IMG/VR virus record: IMGVR_UViG_3300023313_000020
Span: 1 to 34,813 of that record
Length of the DNA: 34,813 bases
Source of the DNA: a virus
Direction: 5' to 3' (one strand)
The translations under genes were made by a program, and so were the position numbers. The notes beneath the pieces are model-generated. The model did no database searches, was not told the DNA's origin, and worked only from the letters and a program-made list of their open reading frames with translations. This document shows positions 12,501-20,782 of the stretch, piece after piece (position 1 is the stretch's first letter; every line of letters starts with the position of its first letter).

Positions 12501-14023
12501 ACGAGGATGAGACTAGGATCTTCCGCGCACTGCGTGATGACTTCCAATACTATGCCAGCAAAGCACTCACTATCAGAACTAAAGATGGTGATGTTCAGCG
12601 TTTTACATTAAACAAAGCACAACAATACCTACATAATGCCATAGAGAAGCAGAAGAAAGAGCGTGGCTTGGTTCGTGCATTGATCCTCAAAGGTCGTCAA
12701 CAAGGTTGTTCAACATATGTAGGTGGTAGATTCTATTGGCTAACAACGCACAGGACAGGCTACAAGACGTTTATCCTTGCTCATATGAGTGATGCTACTG
12801 ATAACCTATTCAAAATGGTTAAGAGATACCATGAGCATTGCCCAATACTATTAAAACCAAGCACAAGTACCACGAACAGGAAAGAGTTAGTATTCGATAA
12901 GCTTGATTCAGGCTATGCACTAGGTACAGCAGGGTCAGGGGATGTAGGTCGTTCGGACACTATTCAGCTACTACACGGCTCAGAAGTAGGATTCTGGACG
13001 AACACTAAAGACTTGGTGACTGGTGTAATGCAAACTATACCAGATACCGCAGGTACAGAGATTATATTAGAAAGCACAGCTAATGGCATTGGTAACATGT
13101 TTCATCAATACTGGCAGTTAGCAGAAGCAGGTCAATCAGACTATCAGGCTATCTTTATTCCATGGTATTGGCAGGATGAGTACGTTAAAATAGTACCACA
13201 AGACTTTACAATGGACGCTGACGAACTTTCTTATCAGGCGGCATACAAACTAACAGATGAGCAGATGTATTGGCGTAGGCTTAAGATTGCTGACTTCCAA
13301 ACAGATGGTAGCGATGGAGTGTGGAAGTTCCGTCAAGAGTATCCAGCCACATCAGCCGAAGCATTTCAAACATCAGGTGAGGATAGCTTAATATCACCAC
13401 AAGAAGTAACAGCCGCTAGGGGTTGTGTTGTACCTAAGCAGAGGGCAGCATATGTAGTGGGTGTAGATCCAGCTAGGTTTGGTAAGGATAGGACGAGTAT
13501 AGTAAGGCGCAATGGACGTAAAGCGTTTAACATTGAATACCATAGCAAGAAAGACACAATGGCAGTCGCAGGCATATGTGCTAACATATTGAAGTATGAA
13601 GCAGTGGATAAGATGTTCATTGATATAGGGGGACTAGGTGCTGGCGTATTTGATAGGCTTATTGAACTTGGTTATAGAGGGCGTGTCATCGCTGTTAACT
13701 TTGGTGAGAAAGCTCTTAAGCTGGACAGATACACAAATAAACGTGCTGAAATGTGGGGCGAGCTTAGTAAATGGCTCAAGGAAGGAGAATGTAGTATTCC
13801 TGATAGCAATGAGTTACATGCTGATCTTATCAGTCCGACTTATGAATATGATTCAGCAGGTCGTCTTAAGCTTGAAGGTAAAGAAGCTATGGTGAAGCGT
13901 GGACTCAGATCACCAGATGGAGGAGATGCACTAGCATTGACCTTTGCTTATCCAGTGGCAGCACCATCAGAACAGCGTGCAGTTATACAAGGTAAAATAG
14001 ACTTTGACATTGCAGGTTTTTAA
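12497..14023 (+). CDS. Large terminase subunit
   Basis: A 508-residue DNA-packaging motor. The N-terminal ATPase has a variant Walker A KGRQQGCST (65-73) and a Walker B region LLHGSEVGFW (158-167), with Glu163 as the catalytic acid. The C-terminal RNase H-like nuclease shows VGVDPARFG (Asp324), MFIDIGGLG (Asp376) and GGDALALTFAY (Asp477). It cuts concatemeric DNA and pumps it into the prohead through the portal. Length is normal. Whether packaging uses cos, pac or terminal repeats cannot be read from the protein. Confidence 0.95.
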   Translation: MNEDETRIFRALRDDFQYYASKALTIRTKDGDVQRFTLNKAQQYLHNAIEKQKKERGLVRALILKGRQQGCSTYVGGRFYWLTTHRTGYKTFILAHMSDATDNLFKMVKRYHEHCPILLKPSTSTTNRKELVFDKLDSGYALGTAGSGDVGRSDTIQLLHGSEVGFWTNTKDLVTGVMQTIPDTAGTEIILESTANGIGNMFHQYWQLAEAGQSDYQAIFIPWYWQDEYVKIVPQDFTMDADELSYQAAYKLTDEQMYWRRLKIADFQTDGSDGVWKFRQEYPATSAEAFQTSGEDSLISPQEVTAARGCVVPKQRAAYVVGVDPARFGKDRTSIVRRNGRKAFNIEYHSKKDTMAVAGICANILKYEAVDKMFIDIGGLGAGVFDRLIELGYRGRVIAVNFGEKALKLDRYTNKRAEMWGELSKWLKEGECSIPDSNELHADLISPTYEYDSAGRLKLEGKEAMVKRGLRSPDGGDALALTFAYPVAAPSEQRAVIQGKIDFDIAGF

Positions 14024-14051
14024 GTCTAAGCTATCGGCATAGGAGTCTGAC

Positions 14052-14171
14052 ATGAAAACATTCATAGATGTATTCAGCTTTATTGCCATAGAGATTGCTA
14101 CGTTCACAATGAAACTGTTTGTAGCTTGGATATGGGTTGTGGCACTATTGATTTTGGTAGGTAAGATATGA
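14052..14171 (+). CDS. Small membrane peptide
   Basis: A 39-residue peptide with GGAG upstream. One long hydrophobic helix (about residues 21-36, KLFVAWIWVVALLILVG) follows a short amphipathic start. The stop overlaps the next gene as ATGA. Its function is unknown; single-helix peptides are common in phage accessory blocks. Confidence 0.5.
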   Translation: MKTFIDVFSFIAIEIATFTMKLFVAWIWVVALLILVGKI

Positions 14172-14392
14172 GATGCGATAAGTGTGAATACCAAGATGAC
14201 GAGTTCGACGTAGCACCAGATGGATTCTATGTAAGGAAGCACACAGCATACCAGTCACAAAGGTTCATGGTAATGAGTAAGGTAGCCATGATCGACCATC
14301 TAGGCGTGGTGAGGGCGCAGGAAGCTCATAAGCGTGTAGTTTGCTTGCGTTGTCCTAAGTGTGGAGGATTTAACATTGTCTCTAAACATTGA
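14168..14392 (+). CDS. Zinc-ribbon protein
   Basis: A 74-residue protein with CDKC (3-6) and CLRCPKCGG (59-67) separated by a longer insertion, a split zinc ribbon. The middle is rich in aromatic and Met residues. It overlaps the previous stop by ATGA and the next gene by 17 bases. No family is recognised. Confidence 0.55.
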   Translation: MRCDKCEYQDDEFDVAPDGFYVRKHTAYQSQRFMVMSKVAMIDHLGVVRAQEAHKRVVCLRCPKCGGFNIVSKH

Positions 14393-14570
14393 TGATATGG
14401 TAACAATCAAAGGAACAGATAAGAAAGTGCGCTTATCAGGCGTTGGCTTTCAGCATGATATGGATGGTAACTTCATTCTGGAATCTGGAACACCAATGGT
14501 AAGACTGCACATTGAAGCTTATGGCATGAATTGGTTTGCATACGTGCCTGAATCGGAGGTAGAAGAATGA
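14376..14570 (+). CDS. Small beta-rich protein, unknown
   Basis: A 64-residue protein. TTG 14376 is chosen because GGAGG is eight bases upstream; the open frame to GTG 14361 has no site. Alternating hydrophobic residues (VTIKGTDKKVRLSGVGFQ, then VRLHIEAYGMNWFAYVP) suggest a small beta barrel. Its end overlaps the next gene by ATGA. Confidence 0.5.
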   Translation: MSLNIDDMVTIKGTDKKVRLSGVGFQHDMDGNFILESGTPMVRLHIEAYGMNWFAYVPESEVEE

Positions 14571-14698
14571 AGATACTTGCAATATGCCCACAATGTCACA
14601 CTAAAGCTCATGTAAACTGGATAGGTGAGCTATGCCAGAAATGTAAAGAAGGACACGCATTCGATTTTATTCAAAAGATCAGGGAGTTGGGAGCATGA
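14567..14698 (+). CDS. Small zinc-ribbon protein
   Basis: A 43-residue protein with ICPQC (6-10) and LCQKC (22-26), a minimal zinc ribbon, and a basic/helical tail. It has GGAGG upstream and overlaps both neighbours by ATGA. The function is unknown. Confidence 0.6.
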   Translation: MKILAICPQCHTKAHVNWIGELCQKCKEGHAFDFIQKIRELGA

Positions 14699-14922
14699 AA
14701 GTACAAGTTTTTCCAAATGGCTTAACACTAGAGGAAGGCTACGAGCGCGCTAGACTATGGTGGGAGACCGTAGGACGTGAGTTAGTTCGTAAACTAGCGG
14801 CAGATGATACACCAGAGGATAAGGGTGGCATGATGAATGGAGTTCCGTTCGATATGCTAACAGTAGAGGAAGCACATAAGGTTGTATCAGTATGGTATGA
14901 GAATAAAGGAAAGTATCTATGA
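14695..14922 (+). CDS. Small acidic helical protein, unknown
   Basis: A 75-residue protein with Trp-rich helices (EEGYERARLWWETVGRELVRKL, then TVEEAHKVVSVWYENK). The ribosome site is GGGAG. It overlaps both neighbours by ATGA. No family is recognised. Confidence 0.5.
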   Translation: MKVQVFPNGLTLEEGYERARLWWETVGRELVRKLAADDTPEDKGGMMNGVPFDMLTVEEAHKVVSVWYENKGKYL

Positions 14923-15311
14923 ATGAATACTATGCAGACGACCTTCATTTATGGGGTGTAGCCTTTTGTGGTAGTGACACGCACTTCTTATCACCTATAT
15001 TAAAGAAAGGATTCGAGCATTGCTTCTGCTTTAGAGAGTGTGAAGGTGGTATTCTTATCATGAATTACTTCGGATACCGTGACGACATTCGCTTCGAACC
15101 GATGAGTTTGGATGAATATGCAGCTTTTTTGTCTTTAAGCGAGCATAAAGTTGTAGTTTATGTACATAAGCCAGTCATAAGCATGTTCTATCGCATGTGG
15201 TTTACGTGTGTTTCAGCTACTTTAAGCAAGATTGGTATGCGTAACCGTCTTGTGTTTACCCCATATCAACTATATAATGCACTTATTAGAGAGGGAGCAA
15301 CAGAAATTTAA
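14919..15311 (+). CDS. Conserved protein upstream of the connector genes
   Basis: A 130-residue protein. The C-terminal portion (TCVSATLSKIGMRNRLVFTPYQLYNALIREGA, about 97-128) is a pattern I recall from proteins encoded between terminase and portal in podovirus-like phages: a Cys, a G-(I/M) motif, TPYQL and a final (R/K)xGA. No catalytic set can be claimed. The function is unknown. Confidence 0.55.
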   Translation: MNEYYADDLHLWGVAFCGSDTHFLSPILKKGFEHCFCFRECEGGILIMNYFGYRDDIRFEPMSLDEYAAFLSLSEHKVVVYVHKPVISMFYRMWFTCVSATLSKIGMRNRLVFTPYQLYNALIREGATEI

Positions 15312-15325
15312 GGAGTTTTAGTATT

Positions 15326-15571
15326 ATGGGTGGATTATTTGGTGGCGGTCGCGGTGATGGTGGGGCAGCAGCACGTCAAGAAGCAGAGAACAACAGGCGT
15401 GAACGCGAACAAAAGGCAGAGCGTCAGCAGGTTAAGCAGTCAGAAGCACGTAAATCAGCATCAGCACGCAAGGCTAGGAGCGGATCAGCAGGTCAACGCT
15501 CTTTATTAACAAGTGGATTTACAGGTGTTGAGGATGATAAGAAGAAAGTTACAAAAGGAAAGTTAGGGTAA
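15326..15571 (+). CDS. T7 gp7.3-like virion assembly protein, copy A
   Basis: An 81-residue, charged protein with a Gly-rich start and a long Arg/Glu/Gln helix (AENNRREREQKAERQQVKQ). Its C-terminal ARKARSGSAGQRSLLTSG resembles the end of T7 gp7.3 (KARAGGKKSL...SGG), a small virion/tail protein encoded just before the portal. Copy B at 15795 shares the same plan. By position and motif it is probably needed for tail or adsorption assembly. Confidence 0.5.
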   Translation: MGGLFGGGRGDGGAAARQEAENNRREREQKAERQQVKQSEARKSASARKARSGSAGQRSLLTSGFTGVEDDKKKVTKGKLG

Positions 15572-15798
15572 TGGGTGGCTTGAGCGGAAGCGGTGGTGGA
15601 TTTGCGTCTATTATAAGTAAGAGTATTATTAAGAAGCCAAATAAGTCAGTAGAACAAACAAAACCGATCACAACAAGAAAGCCTTATGAAGCTAAAGATG
15701 TTGCTAAACAAGATAAGCAAACAAGCCTTCTTGGTGACATAAAGCGTAAGCGTGCTTTTGAAGGTACAGGCAAGCAGCTAAAGGATAAACTAGGATGA
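15571..15798 (+). CDS. Small protein between the gp7.3-like copies
   Basis: A 75-residue basic protein, overlapping both neighbours. It ends in GTGKQLKDKLG; the KLG end is shared with the two flanking proteins (KGKLG, GDKLG). It lacks the RSLL motif. It may be a diverged third member of the cluster. Confidence 0.45.
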   Translation: MGGLSGSGGGFASIISKSIIKKPNKSVEQTKPITTRKPYEAKDVAKQDKQTSLLGDIKRKRAFEGTGKQLKDKLG

Positions 15799-16085
15799 GT
15801 AAGGTAGCAGGCGCAATAGCCAAGCCTATGTTAAAGGCTCAACGTCAGGGAACAACAGACATTCTAGGTCCAAAGAAACCTGATACAAGTGGACAAGATG
15901 CTTTGAGGGCTGGTAATGATCGCAGAGAAAGAGAACAGAAAGCAGAGATGCAAGACATTAAGCAACAGGAAGCTCGCAAGAATGCTGCATCGAGAAGGGC
16001 GCGCAATGGTTCATCAGGATTAAGAAGCTTATTATCAAATGGATTTAAAGGCTTTCTTGGCGGACAAGGAGATAAATTAGGGTAA
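15795..16085 (+). CDS. T7 gp7.3-like virion assembly protein, copy B
   Basis: A 96-residue protein. NDRREREQKAEMQDIKQQEA, SRRARNGSSGLRSLLSNGF and the final DKLG match copy A at 15326, so the two are paralogues. It overlaps the portal start by one base. As for copy A, a T7 gp7.3-like role is inferred. Confidence 0.5.
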   Translation: MSKVAGAIAKPMLKAQRQGTTDILGPKKPDTSGQDALRAGNDRREREQKAEMQDIKQQEARKNAASRRARNGSSGLRSLLSNGFKGFLGGQGDKLG

Positions 16086-17620
16086 TGGCACAAGTATCAG
16101 TCGAACTACTACAGGCACGCTACAAGAAAGCACAAGGTGTATCAGAGCAATGGCGTTCATTATTAAATGACGTATATGATTATGCAATGCCACAGCGCAA
16201 CACCATGTATCGCCGTACTCAAGGTGAATACAAATCACAGAAGATCTACGACTCAACGGCTATCAAATCAACGGTAGCCTTTGCTAATCGTATTCAATCT
16301 GACATGATGCCACCATTCCAGCGTTGGGTAAACCTAACAGTTGGTAATGACATACCAGAGGAACTAGAAGATCAAGCACGTGAGATACTTGATGAGATAA
16401 GCGATAAGCTATATGCAACCATTAGCCAGTCAAACTTTGATAGCGCAGTGAATGAAATGCTATTGGACTTGGCATCGGGTACTGGAGCTATGTTAATCCA
16501 AGGTGGGACTGACAGAATGCCAGTTTCTTTTACTTCTATACCTATCAGCCAGATTAGTATTGAGGAAGGCGCACATGGCACAGTGGAGGGTGTATACCGC
16601 ACACACAAGCTTAAAGTAAGACATATCATGCAAACATGGCGCGATGCCAAGATGCCTGAATCACTTGTTAAGATGATGCAACAACAGAAGCGTGATCCAG
16701 AAGTCGAGCTTGTTGAGTGTTCATACTATGACGCAGAGGAAGATATCTGGCGTTATGAGATCATGTATATGAAAGATAAAGCGCGTCTGGTTGAGCGTAC
16801 GAGTCTTGAGCCACCTATTATCGTACCACGTTGGACTAAGGTAGCAGGTGAAGTCTTTGGTCGCGGACCATTAGTACAAGCATTACCTGACATCAAGACA
16901 TTGAACGCATTGACCAAGATGGTATTACAAAATGCTTCATTGGCTATTGCAGGCGCATACATGGTTGCAGATGATGGTGTAGTTAATCCAAACACTTTAG
17001 TTATATCACCGGGTACATTCATACCAGTAAGCCGTACAGCAGGACCTAATGGACCAGCTATTGCACCTATTCCACGGTCAGGTGACTTTAATGTTGCTGA
17101 ATTAGAGCGTGATAAACTTGTAACATCTATTAAGCAATGCTTATTCGATGAAGCTTTACCACCACAAGCAGGAGCAGTTCGATCAGCTACAGAGATTGTA
17201 GAGCGTGTGAAAGAGCTATCACGTAGTATTGGCGCACCATTCGGCAGATTGATGAGTGAGTTCGTTACTCCTATGGTTAGACGTACATTAGAAGTAATGG
17301 AGAAAGCTGAGATCATTGCTGAGCATATCGAAGTAGATGGTAAGTCAGTAGAGATTGGTGTTACTTCACCATTAGCACAAGAGCAGAACCTAGCAGACGT
17401 TGATCGTGTAGTTCGTTGGTTAGAGATCATGCTTGGCACAGTAGGACAAGAAGTGTTAATGATGGGCGCAAGTGTTGAAGATATTCCTGAATACTTAGCA
17501 GAGAAGCTTGGAGTACCAGTTGAGCTTATCCGCAACAAGGCAGACAGGGAAATGATGCAACAAGCAGCAGCTCAACAGATGCAAGCAGCACAGCAAGGAC
17601 AACCACCACAAGGAGGATAA
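16085..17620 (+). CDS. Portal / head-to-tail connector, T7 gp8-like
   Basis: A 511-residue connector. The opening (SEQWRSLLNDVYDYAMPQRN, then KIYDSTAIKSTVAFANRIQSDM and PFQRWVNLTVG) is typical of the podovirus head-tail connector family, as is the later TATEIVERVKELSRSIGAPFGR-type helix (near residue 370). The C-terminus is Gln-rich (AAQQMQAAQQGQPPQG). Twelve copies form the ring through which DNA enters and leaves the head. Length is close to T7 gp8 (536). Confidence 0.95.
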   Translation: MAQVSVELLQARYKKAQGVSEQWRSLLNDVYDYAMPQRNTMYRRTQGEYKSQKIYDSTAIKSTVAFANRIQSDMMPPFQRWVNLTVGNDIPEELEDQAREILDEISDKLYATISQSNFDSAVNEMLLDLASGTGAMLIQGGTDRMPVSFTSIPISQISIEEGAHGTVEGVYRTHKLKVRHIMQTWRDAKMPESLVKMMQQQKRDPEVELVECSYYDAEEDIWRYEIMYMKDKARLVERTSLEPPIIVPRWTKVAGEVFGRGPLVQALPDIKTLNALTKMVLQNASLAIAGAYMVADDGVVNPNTLVISPGTFIPVSRTAGPNGPAIAPIPRSGDFNVAELERDKLVTSIKQCLFDEALPPQAGAVRSATEIVERVKELSRSIGAPFGRLMSEFVTPMVRRTLEVMEKAEIIAEHIEVDGKSVEIGVTSPLAQEQNLADVDRVVRWLEIMLGTVGQEVLMMGASVEDIPEYLAEKLGVPVELIRNKADREMMQQAAAQQMQAAQQGQPPQGG

Positions 17621-17623
17621 ACC

Positions 17624-17914
17624 ATGGATAAGTTTGATGCAGGGCTATTTAATAAGCCTGATACGTCACAATTTAGCGATGAGATATTGGATGACATGAT
17701 GGTTATGGATTCCGTTATATACTCATGCTTCACATCAAGAGCAGGCAAGAAAGCCTTGACTCATTTAAAAGATGTTGCAAATCAGTCAGGATTCGATGCA
17801 AGCCTAGGTTTATTGAATGGTATAGCACAAGGATTCAGTCGTGAAGGACAATTAGCATTGATAGCATATATAGAAGGACGAATGGCGCGAGCCGAAAAAG
17901 GAGTGTATAAATGA
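17624..17914 (+). CDS. Bbp19-like small protein
   Basis: A 96-residue helical protein with GGAGG upstream. The motif SCFTSRAGKKALTHLKDVA (about 34-52) and the later GFSREGQLALIAYIEGRM match small proteins encoded between portal and scaffold in many podophages (Bbp19-like). A role in head assembly is inferred. Its end overlaps the scaffold start by ATGA. Confidence 0.6.
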   Translation: MDKFDAGLFNKPDTSQFSDEILDDMMVMDSVIYSCFTSRAGKKALTHLKDVANQSGFDASLGLLNGIAQGFSREGQLALIAYIEGRMARAEKGVYK

Positions 17915-18735
17915 GTGATGAAGTCGAGAACGTAGAAGCAACAGGAGTCGAGGATGCTGGAAGCAATAGCCTTATGGATGGGTCTAGTGTTAATGATAAT
18001 AGTGATAGCGGAGAAAGCTCACCAGACACTCAAGGAGATGGACAAGACGTTCAATCTACCGAAAGACCTGAATTCCTTAAAGAAGCGTTCTGGGACGCAG
18101 ACACGAACCAACCACGGCTTGAGGCACTCGCGAAAAGCCAAGCGGACTTCGAAAAGCAAGCAAGACAAAAGCTAGGCAATGTACCAGCAGAAGCATCAGA
18201 GTATGAACTACAAGCACCAGAAGGTATGGACTTCGAGGGTGATGTTATCGTTGAAGCATCGCGTGAGATAGCATTGAAGCATGGACTAAGCAAAGAAGCT
18301 TACGAAGGCTTTATGAGCGACATGGTTGGAGTATTAGCAGAAAACACACCTAACCCATTCGATGCAGAAGCAGAGAAAGCTAAGCTAGGTGATCGTGCAG
18401 ATTCAGTGATTGAAGGCGTGGTGAAGTGGGCAGACAACCTACAGAACATAGGATTGCTTTCAGAATCAGAGCGTGAAGCTATGAATGACCTGGGTACAAC
18501 AGCCGAGGGAATAAAAGCTTTGAATAAGATTCGTATCCATTATACTCGCACCAGTGACATTCCAACACAGATTAGTACAGACGATGGAAGTATGAGTGCT
18601 AATGAGTTCTACAAAGAAGTGGGTTCAGAGCGTTATGCTACTGATCCTGATTATCGTAAGAAGGTACAGGAACAAGGTCGCAGGATCTTTGGTACTGACC
18701 CAGCAGGAAGTTCCCCTAGAGGACTAGGAGTGTAA
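17911..18735 (+). CDS. Scaffold protein, T7 gp9-like
   Basis: A 274-residue acidic protein. The first 55 residues are low-complexity (Asp, Ser, Gly), followed by PEFLKEAFWDADTNQPRLEALAKS (about 53-75), a typical opening of podovirus scaffolds, and long helices with a basic C-terminal end (DYRKKVQEQGRRIFG). Scaffolds guide capsid assembly and leave before or during packaging. The following gene encodes a protease candidate that might process it. Confidence 0.85.
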   Translation: MSDEVENVEATGVEDAGSNSLMDGSSVNDNSDSGESSPDTQGDGQDVQSTERPEFLKEAFWDADTNQPRLEALAKSQADFEKQARQKLGNVPAEASEYELQAPEGMDFEGDVIVEASREIALKHGLSKEAYEGFMSDMVGVLAENTPNPFDAEAEKAKLGDRADSVIEGVVKWADNLQNIGLLSESEREAMNDLGTTAEGIKALNKIRIHYTRTSDIPTQISTDDGSMSANEFYKEVGSERYATDPDYRKKVQEQGRRIFGTDPAGSSPRGLGV

Positions 18736-18738
18736 TAT

Positions 18739-19158
18739 ATGACTACAATTTGCCACAAAGACGGAGTAGTAGCATGTGATGGTAGAAGTACGGCAGACAA
18801 TCTAATCATAAGCGATAATTGTGAGAAGATGACAGAGAGGAATGGTATTAAGTTCTTTGTTGCTGGTTTAGTGGCAGACCGTGAAGCATTCATTGAACAA
18901 TACATTAAAGATGATGTGTTCGAAGATCTAGATGTTCAAGCTATGATTATCAACAAAGGTAAGGTGACAGTATGTTGTTTCATGGAAGGCAAGAAGATTG
19001 AGACTCCAGTAAGCAAGCGCACACCATATGCTATTGGCTCTGGTATGCTTCATGCTTTAACAGCTATGGATCTAGGTAAGAGTGCCAAGGAAGCAATCAA
19101 GATAGCTATGAAGCGCGATGCTTGTACTGGTGGCGTGATTAAGACGTATAAGGTCTAA
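18739..19158 (+). CDS. HslV/proteasome-beta-like Ntn hydrolase, putative head protease
   Basis: A 139-residue protein that begins MTTI, so removal of Met would expose an N-terminal Thr as in HslV and proteasome beta subunits. VVACDGRST gives Asp14 and DNCEKM gives Lys30; their spacing (16) equals HslV Asp17-Lys33. FFVAGLVADREAFIEQY parallels the HslV GFAGG...DAF region, and YAIGSGMLHALTAMDLGKSAKEAIKIA is the usual AIGSGxxxAxxA..L....A.E.. block. It is shorter than HslV (about 175). It lies between scaffold and capsid, where a prohead protease is expected. The protease role is inference; the fold match is good. Confidence 0.7.
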   Translation: MTTICHKDGVVACDGRSTADNLIISDNCEKMTERNGIKFFVAGLVADREAFIEQYIKDDVFEDLDVQAMIINKGKVTVCCFMEGKKIETPVSKRTPYAIGSGMLHALTAMDLGKSAKEAIKIAMKRDACTGGVIKTYKV

Positions 19159-19298
19159 TGCCTTTAGTACCTTTAATAGTCAGTAATGGGCTTATGGATA
19201 CGCTAGTGAATGTATCGGTTGATATATTCCTAGCTATCTGTACCCTTATTACTACAGTCATAGTAGTTGGTGGCATAATCATTTATAAATTAGATTGA
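19158..19298 (+). CDS. Small membrane protein, unknown
   Basis: A 46-residue protein, start overlapping the preceding stop by one base (TAATG). The C-terminal two-thirds is a hydrophobic helix (VDIFLAICTLITTVIVVGGI), with a short charged end (YKLD). There is no own ribosome site, so it should be made by coupling. The function is unknown; it ends the gene run before the capsid leader. Confidence 0.5.
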   Translation: MPLVPLIVSNGLMDTLVNVSVDIFLAICTLITTVIVVGGIIIYKLD

Positions 19299-19616
19299 CG
19301 GCTAAGGAGTATTGCGGATTTACGCATGAAGGCTATGGACGCATAGCTGTACGTTATTCAGGGGTGATAAGCCCCATCTTTATGTAGGTACTTATCTATA
19401 TCTACCGACATATTGGGACAATACATCGTACCCCTATTGTAATAAACCACAACATATAGTAGTATGCCTTTGCACTTGTATGGATGCTTAGGTGGCATAT
19501 AAGGCACACAATCACTAAAAGACCCACGATGATTGGACTTATCCTTAACAGGACTCCTATTTATCAAAGTGGCTTATCTATAAACGATTGGTTATTTTTA
19601 TAAATTGGAGACAGAT
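19299..19616 (+). other. Non-coding leader before the capsid gene
   Basis: About 318 bases without a convincing gene. It contains a GGGG/CCCC hairpin (near 19361-19375), TATGCC and GGCATA inverted repeats further on, and a TATAAA box at 19599-19604 without a matching -35. A minus-strand frame (19567-19358) has only a TTG start and no ribosome site, so I do not call it. The region may be a structured leader that sets capsid expression, or a remnant of a lost gene. Confidence 0.5.
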
Positions 19617-20456
19617 ATGTCCAAGACATTATCAGCCGCTTCGATTGCCGAGTTTGATGCAGAAGTCAAACACTCTTATCAAGGTAAGGGTAAACTACGT
19701 GAAACAGCACGTGTACGTTCGGGAGTTGTTGGTGGTACTCATCGTTTTCCTAAATTGGGAAAAGGCTTAGCGACTAAACGCTTGCCACAAACTGACGTGA
19801 TTCCTATGAATGTTCAACATTCAAATCAGACAGCAACGCTAGAAGATTGGAACGCAGCAGAATACACAGATCTATTCGATCAAGCAGAAGTTAACTTTGA
19901 CGAGAAACGCGAACTCGCACAAGTTATTGCAGGCGCTATCGGTCGTCGTGAAGATCAACTTATCCTTGATGCTCTATTGGCAGCATCATCTACTCTAACA
20001 GTAGCTACATCCATCGGTGGTGCAGGTACAGACATGAACACAGCTAAAGTTCGTCGCGCAAAACGCTTGCTAGATGACCAGGGTGTGCCAATGGATGACC
20101 GCACTATGGTTGTATCAGCAACAGGCTTAGAAGCCATGTTAGGCACTACAGAAGCAACATCATCTGACTATAACAGTGTGAAAGCACTTGTGAATGGTGA
20201 GTTGAATACATTCGTTGGCTTTAAATGGTGTGTAATCGAAACGCGTGATGAAGGTGGTCTGACTAAAGCAGGCGCAGTTCGTACTTCATTCGCATATCAT
20301 AAATCATCTATTGGTTTGGCAGTTGGTATCGACTTCCGTACTGAAGTGAATTATGTTCCAGAAAAAACTTCATGGTTATGTAATGGTTTATTCAAAGCAG
20401 GCGCAGTCGACATTGATGCACTTGGTATTGTTGAAATCAGCACAACCGAAGCATAA
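19617..20456 (+). CDS. Major capsid protein
   Basis: A 279-residue protein. ATG 19617 is chosen: GGAG (19607-19610) lies six bases upstream, whereas the open frame to 19605 begins with TTG. The order scaffold, protease candidate, then this gene, and the sequence (VIPMNVQHSNQTATLEDWNA, then FDEKRELAQVIAGAIGRREDQ) match the gp10-like capsid family of podophages (HK97 fold). A helix rich in Arg/Asp and a later beta-domain (GFKWCVIETRDEGG, then YHKSSIGLAVGIDF) fit the P-domain layout. I see no obvious N-terminal delta domain. Confidence 0.85.
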   Translation: MSKTLSAASIAEFDAEVKHSYQGKGKLRETARVRSGVVGGTHRFPKLGKGLATKRLPQTDVIPMNVQHSNQTATLEDWNAAEYTDLFDQAEVNFDEKRELAQVIAGAIGRREDQLILDALLAASSTLTVATSIGGAGTDMNTAKVRRAKRLLDDQGVPMDDRTMVVSATGLEAMLGTTEATSSDYNSVKALVNGELNTFVGFKWCVIETRDEGGLTKAGAVRTSFAYHKSSIGLAVGIDFRTEVNYVPEKTSWLCNGLFKAGAVDIDALGIVEISTTEA

Positions 20457-20470
20457 GGAGATATAAGTAT

Positions 20471-20782
20471 ATGGCATTCTTGAAAGCAAATCTTACTCCT
20501 ATCGGTGGACAATCTTCACGCGGTTCAGCACCACAAGCATTCGCTTATAAAACAGCAGATGCAGCAGCAACCGTGGATACAAGCGGTTACTTTAATGATG
20601 TTTCTGACATCGTTTCAGTAGGTGACTTAATCAGTGTAATTCAAGTAGCAGCTATTGGCGCAAGCCCAGAAGTAGTAAGCGGTTACTCATTGCACGCAGT
20701 ATTGTCTAACGCTAGTGGCGTAGTAGACGTTTCAGATAATCTAAACATTATCGTAGCACAAACCCCAGTAGATACAGACTAA
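20471..20782 (+). CDS. Putative capsid decoration or head protein
   Basis: A 103-residue protein 14 bases after the capsid stop with AAGGAG upstream. It is rich in Ala, Val, Ser, Asp and Gly with alternating hydrophobic residues (DIVSVGDLISVIQVA), probably beta-structured. Small genes directly after the capsid usually encode head-decoration proteins. A strong terminator follows, so capsid and this gene probably form the end of one transcript. No family is certain. Confidence 0.5.
   Translation: MAFLKANLTPIGGQSSRGSAPQAFAYKTADAAATVDTSGYFNDVSDIVSVGDLISVIQVAAIGASPEVVSGYSLHAVLSNASGVVDVSDNLNIIVAQTPVDTD

Noticed and set aside
16753-17538. Minus-strand 261-residue frame
   Set aside because: Shadow of the portal gene; composition (Ser, Thr, Ile rich) is typical of an antisense frame.
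19358-19567. Minus-strand 69-residue frame before the capsid gene
   Set aside because: Only a TTG start, no ribosome site before it, opposite to all neighbours, and no family recognised.
19599-19604. TATAAA box before the capsid gene as a promoter
   Set aside because: No acceptable -35 at 16-18 bases upstream; left as an AT-rich ribosome-site leader.
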